This document shows, piece by piece, positions 32,926-43,272 of a stretch of DNA of 64,000 nucleotides. A program made the position numbers and the translations under genes. How positions within the stretch are numbered: the first letter of the stretch is position 1; the number at the start of each line of letters is the position of its first letter. The notes under the pieces are model-generated. The model did no database searches, had not been told where the DNA came from, and saw nothing but the letters and a program-made list of their open reading frames with translations. Source of the stretch: Achromobacter xylosoxidans A8. Lineage in GTDB: Bacteria > Pseudomonadota > Gammaproteobacteria > Burkholderiales > Burkholderiaceae_B. The stretch is from positions 744,001 to 808,000 of the forward strand of contig NC_014640.1 in NCBI RefSeq assembly GCF_000165835.1, given 5' to 3'.

Positions 32926-33330
32926 ATGTCTCGCCCACGCCTCATCATTCTTCTACGCAGCCGGCTGCGCCGCAGCCGCGTGCTGCAGATCTGCCTGCTG
33001 ATCCTCTTTTCCCTGCTGGGCCAGGCGCTGGCCCAACTGCTGGGCCTGCCCGTGCCGGGCGGCGTCATCGGCATGGCGCTGGTGCTGCTACTGCTGGCCA
33101 CGCGCCGCCTGCGGGTGCGCAATGTGCACCGCGGCGCCAGTTGGCTGCTGGGCGAGATGCTGTTGTTCTTCGTGCCCGCCGTCATGTCGCTGCTGGATCA
33201 CCGCGAATTTCTCGGCCTGCTGGGGCTGAAGTTGCTGGCCGTCATCCTCCTGGGCACGGCCTTGGTGATGACCGGCACTGCGCTGACCATCGATCTCTGC
33301 TACCGATGGATGAACCGCCATGCCGGCTGA
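32926..33330 (+). CDS. CidA/LrgA family membrane protein
   Basis: A 134-residue inner-membrane protein with four predicted helices. Family features are 'LGQALAQLLGLPVPGGVIGMALVLLLL' region and 'WLLGEMLLFFVPAVMSLLDH'. LrgA/CidA proteins are holin-like and, with LrgB, affect murein hydrolase activity, lysis or three-carbon acid transport. Its end overlaps lrgB by 11 bp, so the pair is co-translated. The RBS is weak (GGAAC). Confidence 0.9.
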   Translation: MSRPRLIILLRSRLRRSRVLQICLLILFSLLGQALAQLLGLPVPGGVIGMALVLLLLATRRLRVRNVHRGASWLLGEMLLFFVPAVMSLLDHREFLGLLGLKLLAVILLGTALVMTGTALTIDLCYRWMNRHAG

Positions 33331-34012
33331 TTTCAACCTGTGGTTCTGGCCCGCCGCGACCGTGCTGGCCTACGTCTGTGCGCGCCTGTTCTACCGACGC
33401 TTCGCCTGCTGGTGGACGTCGACACTGGTGGTGGCGCCCGCGTTGCTGCTGACGCTGGCGATTGCGTTGCACACCGGCTATCGGGAGTACATGGCGGGGT
33501 CCCACTGGCTGATGGCGATGCTGGGACCGGTGATCGTCGCGTTTGCGCTGCCCTTGTACGAGCAGCGCGCCTTGATCCGCCGCTACTGGCCGGTGCTGGT
33601 GGCTGGCGTGGCGGTCGGCAGCCTGATCGCGGGCGTCAGCGCCTGGATGCTGGGCAGCCTGCTGGGCTTGTCGCCGGACCTGCGCCTGAGCCTGCTGCCG
33701 CGCTCGGTGGCCACGCCGTTCGCGGTGGCGGTGTCGTCGCACGTGGGCGGGGTGCCGGATCTGACGGCTGTCTTCGTGATCGTCACGGGCGTATTCGGCG
33801 CGGCCATCGGCCAGCTGATGCGGCGCTGGCTGCCGCTGCGTTCGGCCTTGGCGCGCGGCGCGCTGTTCGGCATGGGCGCGCACGGCGCCGGAACGGCCAA
33901 GGCCCGCGAACTGGCGGCCGATGAAGGCGCCGTCGCGGGCCTGGTGATGGTGATGGCGGGCTTGTTCAACGTGCTGGTCACGCCCGCCGTGGTCGTGGGG
34001 CTGCTGGCCTGA
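33320..34012 (+). CDS. LrgB family membrane protein
   Basis: A 230-residue inner-membrane protein with about six to seven helices, partner of LrgA/CidA. The diagnostic run is 'LLPRSVATPFAVAVSSHVGG' followed by 'DLTAVFVIVTGVFGAAIGQ' and 'GMGAHGAGTAKARELAADEG'. The last motif resembles transport cores, in line with evidence from plants and bacteria that LrgAB/PLGG1 proteins move glycolate, glycerate or pyruvate. It is convergent with the LysE-type gene, ending 8 bp away. Confidence 0.92.
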   Translation: MPADFNLWFWPAATVLAYVCARLFYRRFACWWTSTLVVAPALLLTLAIALHTGYREYMAGSHWLMAMLGPVIVAFALPLYEQRALIRRYWPVLVAGVAVGSLIAGVSAWMLGSLLGLSPDLRLSLLPRSVATPFAVAVSSHVGGVPDLTAVFVIVTGVFGAAIGQLMRRWLPLRSALARGALFGMGAHGAGTAKARELAADEGAVAGLVMVMAGLFNVLVTPAVVVGLLA

Positions 34013-34020
34013 CGGCCGCG

Positions 34021-34665
34021 TCAGTGCAGCATTTCCAGCGCCACCGGATACAGCGAGGCCACCAGCAGCAGCGCCATGCCCACATTGAAGGCGCGGATCG
34101 CCCAGGGCTTGTGCAGCACGCGGCGCAGCGCCGTGCCGAAGGTCACCCAGATGCCGATGCTGGGCAGGTTGACGACGCCGCAGACGATGGTGGCGATGAC
34201 CAGGTTGGCGAAGAAGCCGTTCTGCGGCGTGTAGGTCGCGATCACGCCCACGGCCATGACCCAGGCCTTGGGGTTGACCCACTGGAAGGCAGCGGCCTGC
34301 AGAAAAGTGAAGGGCTTGCCGCGCGCCTCGCCGTCGTCCATTTCGCCCGAATTCGCGATCTTCCAGGCCAGGTACAGCAGATAGGCCGCGCCGGCGTACT
34401 TCAGCACGGCGTACAACTGCGGCACCTGCTGGAACACCGAGCCCAGCCCGATGCCTACCAGGAAGATCATGAAGGTAAAGCCCAGGTTCACGCCCAGCAG
34501 GTGCGGCACGCTGCGGCGGAAACCGAAGTTCAGGCCGGAGGAGGCCAGCATCACGTTGTTGGGGCCGGGCGTAATCGAACTGACCAGCGCGAACATGGCC
34601 AGCGGGCCCAGCAAGGACAGGGACATCAGGGGCACGTCGGCCCAGTTGGAGGGGAACGGATTCAT
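34021..34665 (-). CDS. LysE/RhtB-family amino acid exporter
   Basis: A 214-residue membrane protein with six helices. The LysE/RhtB signature 'SSITPGPNNVMLASSGLNFG' lies in the first third, followed by 'HLLGVNLGFTFMIFLVGIGLG' and 'AYLLYLAWKIANSG'. It would export an amino acid or analogue. Its ATG overlaps the stop of the upstream EamA-type gene as ATGA, so both exporters are produced together, divergent from a MocR regulator that presumably controls them. Confidence 0.9.
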   Translation of the reverse strand: MNPFPSNWADVPLMSLSLLGPLAMFALVSSITPGPNNVMLASSGLNFGFRRSVPHLLGVNLGFTFMIFLVGIGLGSVFQQVPQLYAVLKYAGAAYLLYLAWKIANSGEMDDGEARGKPFTFLQAAAFQWVNPKAWVMAVGVIATYTPQNGFFANLVIATIVCGVVNLPSIGIWVTFGTALRRVLHKPWAIRAFNVGMALLLVASLYPVALEMLH

Positions 34666-35585
34666 TTTTTGGTCCTGACGATGGCGCGGCGTCCGCCGGC
34701 GATAACGGCGATCACGGCAGCGGCGAAGACATACGTCGCCGGTTCCACGGATTCGCCAAACAGCATTGCGGCCGCCACCACCGTCAGGAACGGCTGCAGC
34801 AACTGCACCTGGCCGACCCGGGCGATGCCGCCCACGGCCAGGCCGCGATACCAGGCAAAAAAGCCCAGGAACATCGAACCCAGCGCCAGATAGGCGCAGG
34901 CATAGATTACCGAGGCCGTGGGCCAACTGGCCTGCTGCGCCGCCATCCAGCCGACAGGCGCCGCCACCACGGGTGCGCTGATCACCAGCGCCCAGCAGAT
35001 GGTGCGCCCGCCGCCCAGCGTGCGGGAAGCGCGCGCGCCTTCGGCGTAGCCCATGCCGCCCAGCACCACGGCCAGCAGTAGCCAGAGGTAACCCGTCTCC
35101 AGCGTGCCGTTGCCTTGGCGCAAGGCGTAGGCCGTGACCAGGGCGGCGCCCAGTACAGCCCAGGCCCAGAAGCCGGGAGAAGGGCGTTCGCCGCTGCGCA
35201 ACGCGGCAAACGCCGCGGTCGACAGCGGCAGCAAGCCATTGAACACCGCGCCCTGCGCAGCGGGTACGGTCTGCATGGCGAGCGAGGACGCCAGCGGCCA
35301 GCCCACCACGATCCCGAGCGCGGCCAGGATCACGCCAGGCCACTCCTGGCGGTTCGGCCTGCGTGCGCGGGTCAGCCAGAGCACGGCGACGGCTGGCACG
35401 GCCGCCAGCAGGGCGCGGCCCAGCCCTACCAGCAGCGGCGCCAATTCGGCGACCGCCAGGCGGGTCATGGGCAGCGTCAGGGAAAAGACCAGCACCCCCA
35501 GAAAACCATAGCCGTAGCCCTCCCAAAGCGCAGCGGGCGCGGCGGGCGCGCCTTGGGATGTCGGATAGAAAGCGGGACGGGTCAT
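34662..35585 (-). CDS. EamA/DMT-family transporter
   Basis: A 307-residue drug/metabolite transporter with ten predicted helices in two EamA repeats; the first begins 'GFLGVLVFSLTLPMTRLAVAEL' and the second 'TICWALVISAPVVAAPVGW'. Such proteins export amino acids or metabolites, or import small organic compounds. ATG 35585 is favoured because the upstream part of the frame lies in the regulatory gap with the divergent MocR gene. It is translationally coupled to the LysE-type exporter, an unusual doubling of two exporter folds in one unit. Confidence 0.88.
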   Translation of the reverse strand: MTRPAFYPTSQGAPAAPAALWEGYGYGFLGVLVFSLTLPMTRLAVAELAPLLVGLGRALLAAVPAVAVLWLTRARRPNRQEWPGVILAALGIVVGWPLASSLAMQTVPAAQGAVFNGLLPLSTAAFAALRSGERPSPGFWAWAVLGAALVTAYALRQGNGTLETGYLWLLLAVVLGGMGYAEGARASRTLGGGRTICWALVISAPVVAAPVGWMAAQQASWPTASVIYACAYLALGSMFLGFFAWYRGLAVGGIARVGQVQLLQPFLTVVAAAMLFGESVEPATYVFAAAVIAVIAGGRRAIVRTKK

Positions 35586-35675
35586 CACAGCCACCAGGGA
35601 ATGGGAACGCCGCGGGCATCGCGCCCGTCCGCTCTTGCGGGTTTCCGGCATTGCTGTCACTCTACGCATAGTTAT

Positions 35676-35693
35676 CGGTACAGTACCGGTACA
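35676..35693. promoter_or_regulatory. Direct and inverted repeat, probable MocR operator
   Basis: CGGTACA occurs at 35676-35682 and 35687-35693, exactly 11 bp apart, one helical turn. The same bases form overlapping palindromes GGTAC-A-GTACC (35677-35687) and GTACCGGTAC (35683-35692). It lies 42-59 bp before the mocR-type start in the divergent region. MocR proteins are known to bind direct repeats. Confidence 0.6.
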
Positions 35694-35734
35694 CTTTTGC
35701 ATATCACTTTAATCACTGGCCTGGTGAAATTCCC

Positions 35735-37192
35735 ATGACAGTTGCTTCCGCCGCGACCCCCTCCATGCCCTGGCAGCCCGTGCGCCAGGCCGACGCCACC
35801 CTGGTGGCGCAACTGGCCGACGGGCTGGCGCGCCGCATCGACGAACAGGGGCTGCGTCCCGGCACCCGGCTGCCGTCGATCCGCAAGATGGCGGAACAGT
35901 CAGGCGTCAGCCGCTTCACGGTGGTCGAGGCCTACGACCGGCTGGTGGCCAGTGGCCTGGTGCAATCGCGCCGCGGTGCAGGGTTCTTCGTGCGGGCGCG
36001 CAGCGGCCAGTTGGCGGCGGTCGCCAGCGCGGCGCCCGTGGCGCTGACGCCGCCTGCCCGCATCGACGTCGCCTGGCTGCTGCGCAGCATGTTCCGCGAC
36101 ACCAATCCCTCAGGCATGCCGGGCGGCGCGGGGCTGCTGCCGGCGGACTGGCTGGATCCGGAGATGGTGGCGGGGGCGGTGCGCGCGGTGGGGCGTTCGG
36201 TGCGCGGACACCTGGTCAGCTATGGACATCCGCAGGGCTTTGCGCCGCTGCGCCAGCAGATCGCCGCCTTCCTGCAGAACGACGGCGTGCCGGCGCACCC
36301 GGAACTCAATCTGCTCACCACCAACGGCGTCACGCACGGGCTGGACCTGATCGCGCGGCACCTGGTCAAGCCGGGCGACACCGTGCTGGTCGAAGATCCC
36401 GCCTGGTTCGTCATCTTCGGCCGCCTGGCTGCCTTCGGCGCGCGCCTGATCGGCGTGCCGCGCGGCCCCGACGGCCCCGACACGGCGCTGCTCGAACAGT
36501 TGGCGGCCCAGCACAAGCCCAAGCTCTTCATCATCAACAGCTCGGTGCACAATCCCACCGGCCACCGGTTGTCGGCCGGCGTCGCCTACGACATCCTGCG
36601 CATCGCCGAACGCCACGATTTCCTGGTGGTCGAAGACGACACCTACGGCGAACTGCACCCTGGCGGCGCCATGAAACTGGCCGCGCTGGACGGCCTGAAA
36701 CGGGTGATCCTGGTAGGCGGCTATTCCAAGATGCTGGCCGCCAGCCTGCGCGTGGGCTACCTGGCCGCGAATCCCGAGATGCTGCAGAAGCTGGCGGACC
36801 TGAAGATGCTGGCCGGCCTGACCTCACCCGAACTGGGCGAGCGCGTCATCCACCGCGTGCTGATGGAAGGTCAATACCGCCGCCACATCGAGCGCGTGCG
36901 CCTGCGGGTGGACGACGCCCGCCAGCGTTGCCTGAAAGGGCTGCTGAAGCTGGGGCTGACCGTGCCGCACGAGCCGCATGCGGGAATGTTCGTCTGGGCT
37001 GACTATGGCCGCGATACCGAGGCGCTGGCGCGCGTGGCGGCGGATCACGGCATGTTATTGGCGCCGGGCACGCTATTTTCCCCGTCACAGGCGCCTTCGA
37101 CCATGCTGCGCTTTTCGGTCACCATCGTCGATCATCGCGGCGTCTGGACCGATCTGGAAAAAATCTTCGCGCAAAACGCCTCCAGCAATTAA
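35735..37192 (+). CDS. MocR/PdxR-type regulator (GntR domain fused to aminotransferase)
   Basis: A 485-residue fusion: an N-terminal GntR winged helix (about 25-95, with 'LPSIRKMAEQSGVSRFTVVEAYDRL') and a fold-type I aminotransferase-like domain from about 130. The PLP lysine is K332 in 'VGGYSKMLAASLRVGYL', with aspartate/Tyr positions in 'VVEDDTYGELHPGG'. MocR proteins use PLP-bound amino compounds as effectors. It is divergent from the EamA and LysE exporter genes, so it probably responds to the amino compound these export. No pdxST genes are nearby, so a vitamin B6 role is not suggested here. Confidence 0.92.
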   Translation: MTVASAATPSMPWQPVRQADATLVAQLADGLARRIDEQGLRPGTRLPSIRKMAEQSGVSRFTVVEAYDRLVASGLVQSRRGAGFFVRARSGQLAAVASAAPVALTPPARIDVAWLLRSMFRDTNPSGMPGGAGLLPADWLDPEMVAGAVRAVGRSVRGHLVSYGHPQGFAPLRQQIAAFLQNDGVPAHPELNLLTTNGVTHGLDLIARHLVKPGDTVLVEDPAWFVIFGRLAAFGARLIGVPRGPDGPDTALLEQLAAQHKPKLFIINSSVHNPTGHRLSAGVAYDILRIAERHDFLVVEDDTYGELHPGGAMKLAALDGLKRVILVGGYSKMLAASLRVGYLAANPEMLQKLADLKMLAGLTSPELGERVIHRVLMEGQYRRHIERVRLRVDDARQRCLKGLLKLGLTVPHEPHAGMFVWADYGRDTEALARVAADHGMLLAPGTLFSPSQAPSTMLRFSVTIVDHRGVWTDLEKIFAQNASSN

Positions 37193-37233
37193 TAATAGAG
37201 AGCTATCTCGTTGACGCCATTGAAGGAAACGCC

Positions 37234-37578
37234 ATGTCCGCACCCATCAAGCCCCTGACCCAGAATTTCGCCGTCGCGCCGCAGCTCGGCCCGGACGACA
37301 TGGCGGACGTCGCCGCCGCCGGCTACAAGAGCGTCATCATCAACCGTCCCGATTTCGAAGGCGGCCCGGACCAGCCCACCGCCGCGGACGTGTCCAAGGC
37401 CGCGCTGGCCGCCGGCCTGCAGATCGAGTACCAGCCCGTGGTGGGCAGCGCCATGACCTCCGCCGACGTGGTGCGCTTCGCCGAGTTGCTGCGCACCCTG
37501 CCGGGCCCGGTCCTGGCGTATTGCCGCACCGGCACGCGCTGCACCAATCTGTTCGCCGCTGCTCAGCAACTGGGCTGA
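37234..37578 (+). CDS. TIGR01244/DUF442 family sulfur transferase/phosphatase-like protein
   Basis: A 114-residue cytoplasmic protein of the DUF442 (beta-lactamase hydrolase-like, Blh N-domain) family. The active-site loop 'AYCRTGTRC' carries C97 and an adjacent Cys, resembling a rhodanese/dual-specificity phosphatase P-loop. The family opening 'SVIINRPDFEGGPDQPTAAD' is well conserved. Members are linked to sulfide handling or biofilm control. It stands between the MocR gene and uspA, separated from uspA by a symmetric regulatory site. Confidence 0.85.
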   Translation: MSAPIKPLTQNFAVAPQLGPDDMADVAAAGYKSVIINRPDFEGGPDQPTAADVSKAALAAGLQIEYQPVVGSAMTSADVVRFAELLRTLPGPVLAYCRTGTRCTNLFAAAQQLG

Positions 37579-37585
37579 ACGCGCG

Positions 37586-37601
37586 CTTGACGCGCGTCAA
37601 G
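37586..37601. promoter_or_regulatory. CRP/FNR-type palindrome upstream of uspA
   Basis: CTTGACGCGCGTCAAG is a perfect 16-bp palindrome with core TTGAC-N4-GTCAA, close to the FNR/ANR/DNR pattern TTGAT-N4-ATCAA. Its centre is about 85 bp before the uspA start and about 61 bp before a transcription start predicted from TAGCAT at 37643-37648, a class I activator position. Confidence 0.5.
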
Positions 37602-37678
37602 GCGCGCCGGGTTCCGTTGATGTGAACCTGGCGCGTTTCCGGTAGCATGGAGGTACCTCACAGACAGGAGCAGGCAAG

Positions 37679-38143
37679 ATGTTCAAGAAGATCCTGATTC
37701 CCACCGACGGTTCTCCGCTCTCGGCCCAGGCCGCCAACGCCGGTATTTGCTTCGCGCGCTCCGTGGGCGCTGAAGTCGTCGCCCTCTACGTGACCCAGCC
37801 TTTCGCTGCCACTATCGGTTTCGACGGCATGGCCGCCGCTTACGCCATCACCGACGAAGACTACGAAAAGGCCTCCGCCGAGCAGGCCGACAAGTACCTC
37901 AAGCAGATCACCGATCGCGCCGACACCGCCGGCGTGAAGTCCGAATCGCGCGCCGTGTCCAACTTCAACGTGGCCGACGGCATCGTGCAAGCCGCCGCCG
38001 ACGCCGGCTGCGACCTGATCTTCATCGGCAGCCACGGCCGCAGCGGCCTGTCGCGCCTGCTGCTGGGCAGCGTCACCGCCAAGGTCCTGTCGCTGGCCAG
38101 CACGGCAGTGCTGGTGTATCGCGTCAAGGAAGAAAAGAAGTAG
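37679..38143 (+). CDS. Universal stress protein, UspA family
   Basis: A 154-residue single-domain Usp. It opens 'MFKKILIPTDGSPLSAQA' and ends with the ATP-binding motif G-2X-G-9X-G-S in 'GSHGRSGLSRLLLGSVTAKVL', so it is of the nucleotide-binding type. Usp proteins promote survival under starvation, stress or oxygen limitation. ACAGGAGCAGGCAAG provides the RBS. A FNR-like palindrome upstream fits anaerobic control as known for several proteobacterial usp genes. A strong terminator follows. Confidence 0.92.
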   Translation: MFKKILIPTDGSPLSAQAANAGICFARSVGAEVVALYVTQPFAATIGFDGMAAAYAITDEDYEKASAEQADKYLKQITDRADTAGVKSESRAVSNFNVADGIVQAAADAGCDLIFIGSHGRSGLSRLLLGSVTAKVLSLASTAVLVYRVKEEKK

Positions 38144-38207
38144 CCTGCCCGCATCAGCCGCCGCGGAACGCTCTACGGAGTTGCCCCAGGCTGGCGCATG
38201 GCGAACG

Positions 38208-38235
38208 AGCCCCTCCTGATGGAGGGGCTTTTTTT
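38208..38235 (+). terminator. Intrinsic terminator of uspA
   Basis: AGCCCCTCC and GGAGGGGCT form a perfect 9-bp stem with loop TGAT, followed by a run of seven T. Confidence 0.93.
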
Positions 38236-38261
38236 ATCCTTGGCCCTTGCAGGGACTAGGC

Positions 38262-38289
38262 TTGTTTCTTGCCGCGCCGCGCGTAATAT
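38262..38289 (+). promoter_or_regulatory. Putative promoter of the stand-alone fusA
   Basis: TTGTTT (38262-38267) and TAATAT (38284-38289) are spaced by 16 bases. This predicts a leader of roughly 115 bases before fusA, which contains a GC-rich inverted region around 38345-38385. Confidence 0.45.
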
Positions 38290-38413
38290 TTGTGAATCAG
38301 TGCGGGCGCGATTTCGCCATTCTCAAGCACCCTACGCGGCATGGCGCCCGCCGCGGCAAGGCCCGGTCGGGCTTGCCGTCTTCGCCCGGTAGTTCACTGC
38401 AAGGGAAGAGGCC

Positions 38414-40525
<2,112 letters not shown>

Positions 40526-40543
40526 GTCCGAGAGTCGTGCGTG

Positions 40544-41500
40544 TCAGGCGGGGGCGGCGGCCGTGGGCGCCGCCGCGCGCATGCGCGACGAAGCCAGTTT
40601 CACGCCCAGCAGGATCATCACAAAACCGTAGGCATGGAACAGCTGCGGGGCTTCGCCCAGCAGCGGCCAGGCCAGCAGCGCGGCATAGACCGGCACCAGG
40701 AACATCGATAGTCCCGCGGTGGCCGGGCCGGCCTGGCTGATCAGGCGGCCATACACGTAGTACGCGCCCAGGCTGGGCACCACCGCCAGGAACAGCAGCA
40801 CTGCCGCCAGGCGCGGATCGCCCCAGGGCGGCGTGGCGCCAGCCGCGGCCTCGATGGCGGCGAAGGGCGCCAGCGCCAGCACGCCGCCCAGCATCAAGGT
40901 CGCGAGCCGCGCGCTGTCGGGCACCGCAGGCAGGCGCAGGCGCTTTTGCAGCACGGTATAGAGGGCCCAGCCGGTGGCGGCCAACAACACCCAGAGGTCG
41001 CCCTGGCCGAAAGCCAGCCGCGCTAATGTCTGCGCGTCGCCGCGCGCCAGCACCACCAGCACGCCGCCCAGGGCCAGCGCCAGTCCCGCGCCGCGCAGGG
41101 CGGACAGCGGCTTGCGCCAGATGACGGCCTCCAGCAGCGCCACCAGGATGGGGCTGCAAGAAAAGATCAGGGCGATGTTGGTCGCGCTGGTGCTCTGCGC
41201 GCCGATGTATTGCGGAGCCACCGCCACGCCCATGCCCAGCACCGCCAGGGGCGCCAGCGATGGCAAAGCGCGCCACAGCGTCTTGCGGTGCGCGCGCAGG
41301 GCGGGCGCGGCCAGCGGCAACAGGATCAGCAAGGCGATCAGCCAGCGGCCGAAAGCCAGGAAGACGGGGGGAAGGTTGGTGTCATGAGCCCAGCGGGCTG
41401 CCACCATGTTGGAGGCGAATAGCGCCGGAGCGGCGAAAAGCATGGCGGTGCCGGAGAGGCCCAGGCCGGTTCTTGCGGGTGCTGCTGCTGCGAGAGACAT
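40544..41500 (-). CDS. EamA/DMT-family transporter divergent from an Lrp regulator
   Basis: A 318-residue ten-helix transporter with two EamA repeats, the first starting 'AMLFAAPALFASNMVAARWA' and the second 'DLWVLLAATGWALYTVLQKRL'. The characteristic 'PQYIGAQSTSATNIALIFSCSP' lies at the end of the first repeat. It is divergent from an Lrp/AsnC gene with 244 bp between. Lrp-linked EamA exporters usually export an amino acid, so that is the best guess. It ends 18 bp from the fusA stop, convergent. Confidence 0.9.
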   Translation of the reverse strand: MSLAAAAPARTGLGLSGTAMLFAAPALFASNMVAARWAHDTNLPPVFLAFGRWLIALLILLPLAAPALRAHRKTLWRALPSLAPLAVLGMGVAVAPQYIGAQSTSATNIALIFSCSPILVALLEAVIWRKPLSALRGAGLALALGGVLVVLARGDAQTLARLAFGQGDLWVLLAATGWALYTVLQKRLRLPAVPDSARLATLMLGGVLALAPFAAIEAAAGATPPWGDPRLAAVLLFLAVVPSLGAYYVYGRLISQAGPATAGLSMFLVPVYAALLAWPLLGEAPQLFHAYGFVMILLGVKLASSRMRAAAPTAAAPA

Positions 41501-41686
41501 GGTTTCCTGCCGCGCGGATCGGCGCGCGGCGTGCTGCGTTGATGCTGCCGGCGCCTGCGCCGGGTTATGCCGCAGCGTGGACGCCGAAATCGGACGGCCG
41601 GGATAGGTGGCTGCCTTGCAGGAGAGTCTACGGGCAGGAAAGCAAAATAGGTTTCCTGATTCACGCCTTATTGGCGGAATTTGGAA

Positions 41687-41724
41687 AATATCTATCTTGT
41701 AAAATTGTTTTTTTAAGAGATATT
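41687..41724. promoter_or_regulatory. AT-rich inverted repeat in the eamA-lrp gap
   Basis: AATATCT (41687-41693) and AGATATT (41718-41724) face each other across 24 AT-rich bases just before the Lrp-type gene. Spacing and composition fit an Lrp/AsnC-family site for autoregulation and exporter control. Confidence 0.45.
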
Positions 41725-41744
41725 ATCTTCAGATCAAACCCGCC

Positions 41745-42215
41745 ATGCCCACACCCCCCAAGATCGACGAAACCGACCGCAAGATCCTGCGCGCCTTGCG
41801 TGCGGACGGACGCCTTACCAATCTGAAGCTGGCCGAACAAGTGGGGCTGTCGCCCACGCCCTGCTGGAACCGGGTCAAGGCGCTGGAAGAGGCGGGCGTG
41901 ATCGAGGGCTACGCGGCTCTGCTGAACCAGAAGGCGCTGGGTTTGCCGGACACCGTCATGATCGAGGTGACGCTGGAGCACCACGACGACGACACCCTGG
42001 CGCGTTTCGGCGAAGAAATCACGCGGCTGCCAGAAGTGGTCGAGGCCTTTCTCGTGACGGGCGAGTACGACTATCTGATCAAGGTGGCGGTGGCGGGAAC
42101 CGAAGGCTACGAGGAATTCCTGCGCAAGCGGCTGTACAAGCTGCGTGGCGTGCGGCACAGCCGTTCTACCTTCGTGTTGCGGCGTCTGAAGCACACGCCT
42201 TCGGTCGAGCCCTAG
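41745..42215 (+). CDS. Lrp/AsnC-family regulator
   Basis: A 156-residue feast/famine regulator. The N-terminal helix-turn-helix has 'DETDRKILRALRADGRLTN' and 'LAEQVGLSPTPCWNRVKAL'; the C-terminal RAM (ACT-like) effector domain runs from about 70, with 'GEYDYLIKVAVAGTEGYEEF'. It is divergent from an EamA-type exporter, which it probably activates in response to an amino acid, and it likely autoregulates. Confidence 0.93.
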   Translation: MPTPPKIDETDRKILRALRADGRLTNLKLAEQVGLSPTPCWNRVKALEEAGVIEGYAALLNQKALGLPDTVMIEVTLEHHDDDTLARFGEEITRLPEVVEAFLVTGEYDYLIKVAVAGTEGYEEFLRKRLYKLRGVRHSRSTFVLRRLKHTPSVEP

Positions 42216-42334
42216 CTCAACCCCCAAGCGTGCACCCTCGCTCGAGCCCTAACGCGACGCCCAAAAGCGCATTGTCGGACGCGCCCAGCCAGGCGCACTC
42301 TCGGCCGGACTCCGGCACTCGGCCGGGCACCGGC

Positions 42335-43144
42335 TCAGCCGCCGATGAACGTCTCGATGGCCCCGTTGAAGGCGCGGGGATTGCCCAGGTTCATGCCGTG
42401 CGACGATCCCGTGATCGTCACGCGCTGCGCTTGCGGCAGCCACTGCGACAGGGCGTCCAGCACGGCCGGGTAGGGCGCGGGGCTCAGGGCGCCGCCGATC
42501 AGCAGGGTCGGCAGCTTCAGCGTGCCGATCTGCGCCGGCGTCAGCGCTTCGGGCTTTTCCTCGGCCTGCCCGAACAGCGTGCCGACGTTATCGCGCACCA
42601 TCTCCTTGAACCACGGCACCATGCGCTGCCAAGTGTCGGGTCCGGTCACGGTATCGACGAACAGCGCCAGGCCCGTTTCGATCTCGCCGTCGCGGATGAG
42701 GGCCAGCGCGCGCTGGCGAAAGCCGCCGCGCTGGTCGTCGTCGCCCGGCAGGGGCAGGCCGGGGTCGGCCAGGGTCAGGCTGCGTAGCGCGCCGGGCTGT
42801 TGCAGCGCCGCTTCCAGCGCCACGCGGCCGCCGCGGGAATGGCCCACCAGATGGGCCGGTCCGCCGGCCACGGTATCGATGAACTCCAGCACGTCATTGG
42901 CATGTTGCTCGATCGAAAAGCCTTCGCCCTCGCCGTCCCAGGTTTCGGGCCAGTAGCGGCGCAGGCACACCGCCAGCACGCGGAACGACTTGCCCAGCGG
43001 CGCCATCTGCGACTTCCAGTAGCGGCAGTCGGACAGGGAGCCATGCACCAGCACCATGGGCGCGCCGCTGCCGTACTCGGTGTAGGACATGGCGTAGCCG
43101 CCGATCAGCGCGGTTTGCAGGGGCAGGACGGGTTCGGAACGCAT
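42335..43144 (-). CDS. Alpha/beta hydrolase
   Basis: A 269-residue cytoplasmic hydrolase. The oxyanion motif 'MVLVHGSLSDCRYW', nucleophile Ser in 'LVGHSRGGRVALEA' and catalytic His in 'ITGSSHGMNLGNPRAF' are clear; the acid is probably near 'LPTLLIGGALSPAP', where the expected Asp is not obvious. There is no signal peptide. Start 43144 is used because the next ATG upstream lies 10 codons earlier with no RBS. Substrate unknown. It is divergent from ybaK. Confidence 0.85.
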   Translation of the reverse strand: MRSEPVLPLQTALIGGYAMSYTEYGSGAPMVLVHGSLSDCRYWKSQMAPLGKSFRVLAVCLRRYWPETWDGEGEGFSIEQHANDVLEFIDTVAGGPAHLVGHSRGGRVALEAALQQPGALRSLTLADPGLPLPGDDDQRGGFRQRALALIRDGEIETGLALFVDTVTGPDTWQRMVPWFKEMVRDNVGTLFGQAEEKPEALTPAQIGTLKLPTLLIGGALSPAPYPAVLDALSQWLPQAQRVTITGSSHGMNLGNPRAFNGAIETFIGG

Positions 43145-43272
43145 GGGTGTCGTATGGGAAAGCCAGGTCCGCATTCTAGCCCGCTGGCGTCTGCCGGCGG
43201 CGCTGATAAACTCGTTTCCGACCTGCCGGCGCGCTGTCCGCGCCGGCTTCGCACCACTACGGAGCCGCCCCG

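Noticed and set aside
34021..35619. A 532-codon frame suggesting a fused exporter
   Set aside because: Its first part reads the EamA gene out of frame. The LysE-type protein starts at 34665 by an ATGA overlap.
35735..37192. MocR gene as a vitamin B6 (PdxR) regulator
   Set aside because: No pdxS or pdxT neighbours; divergent genes are exporters, so an amino-compound export role fits better.
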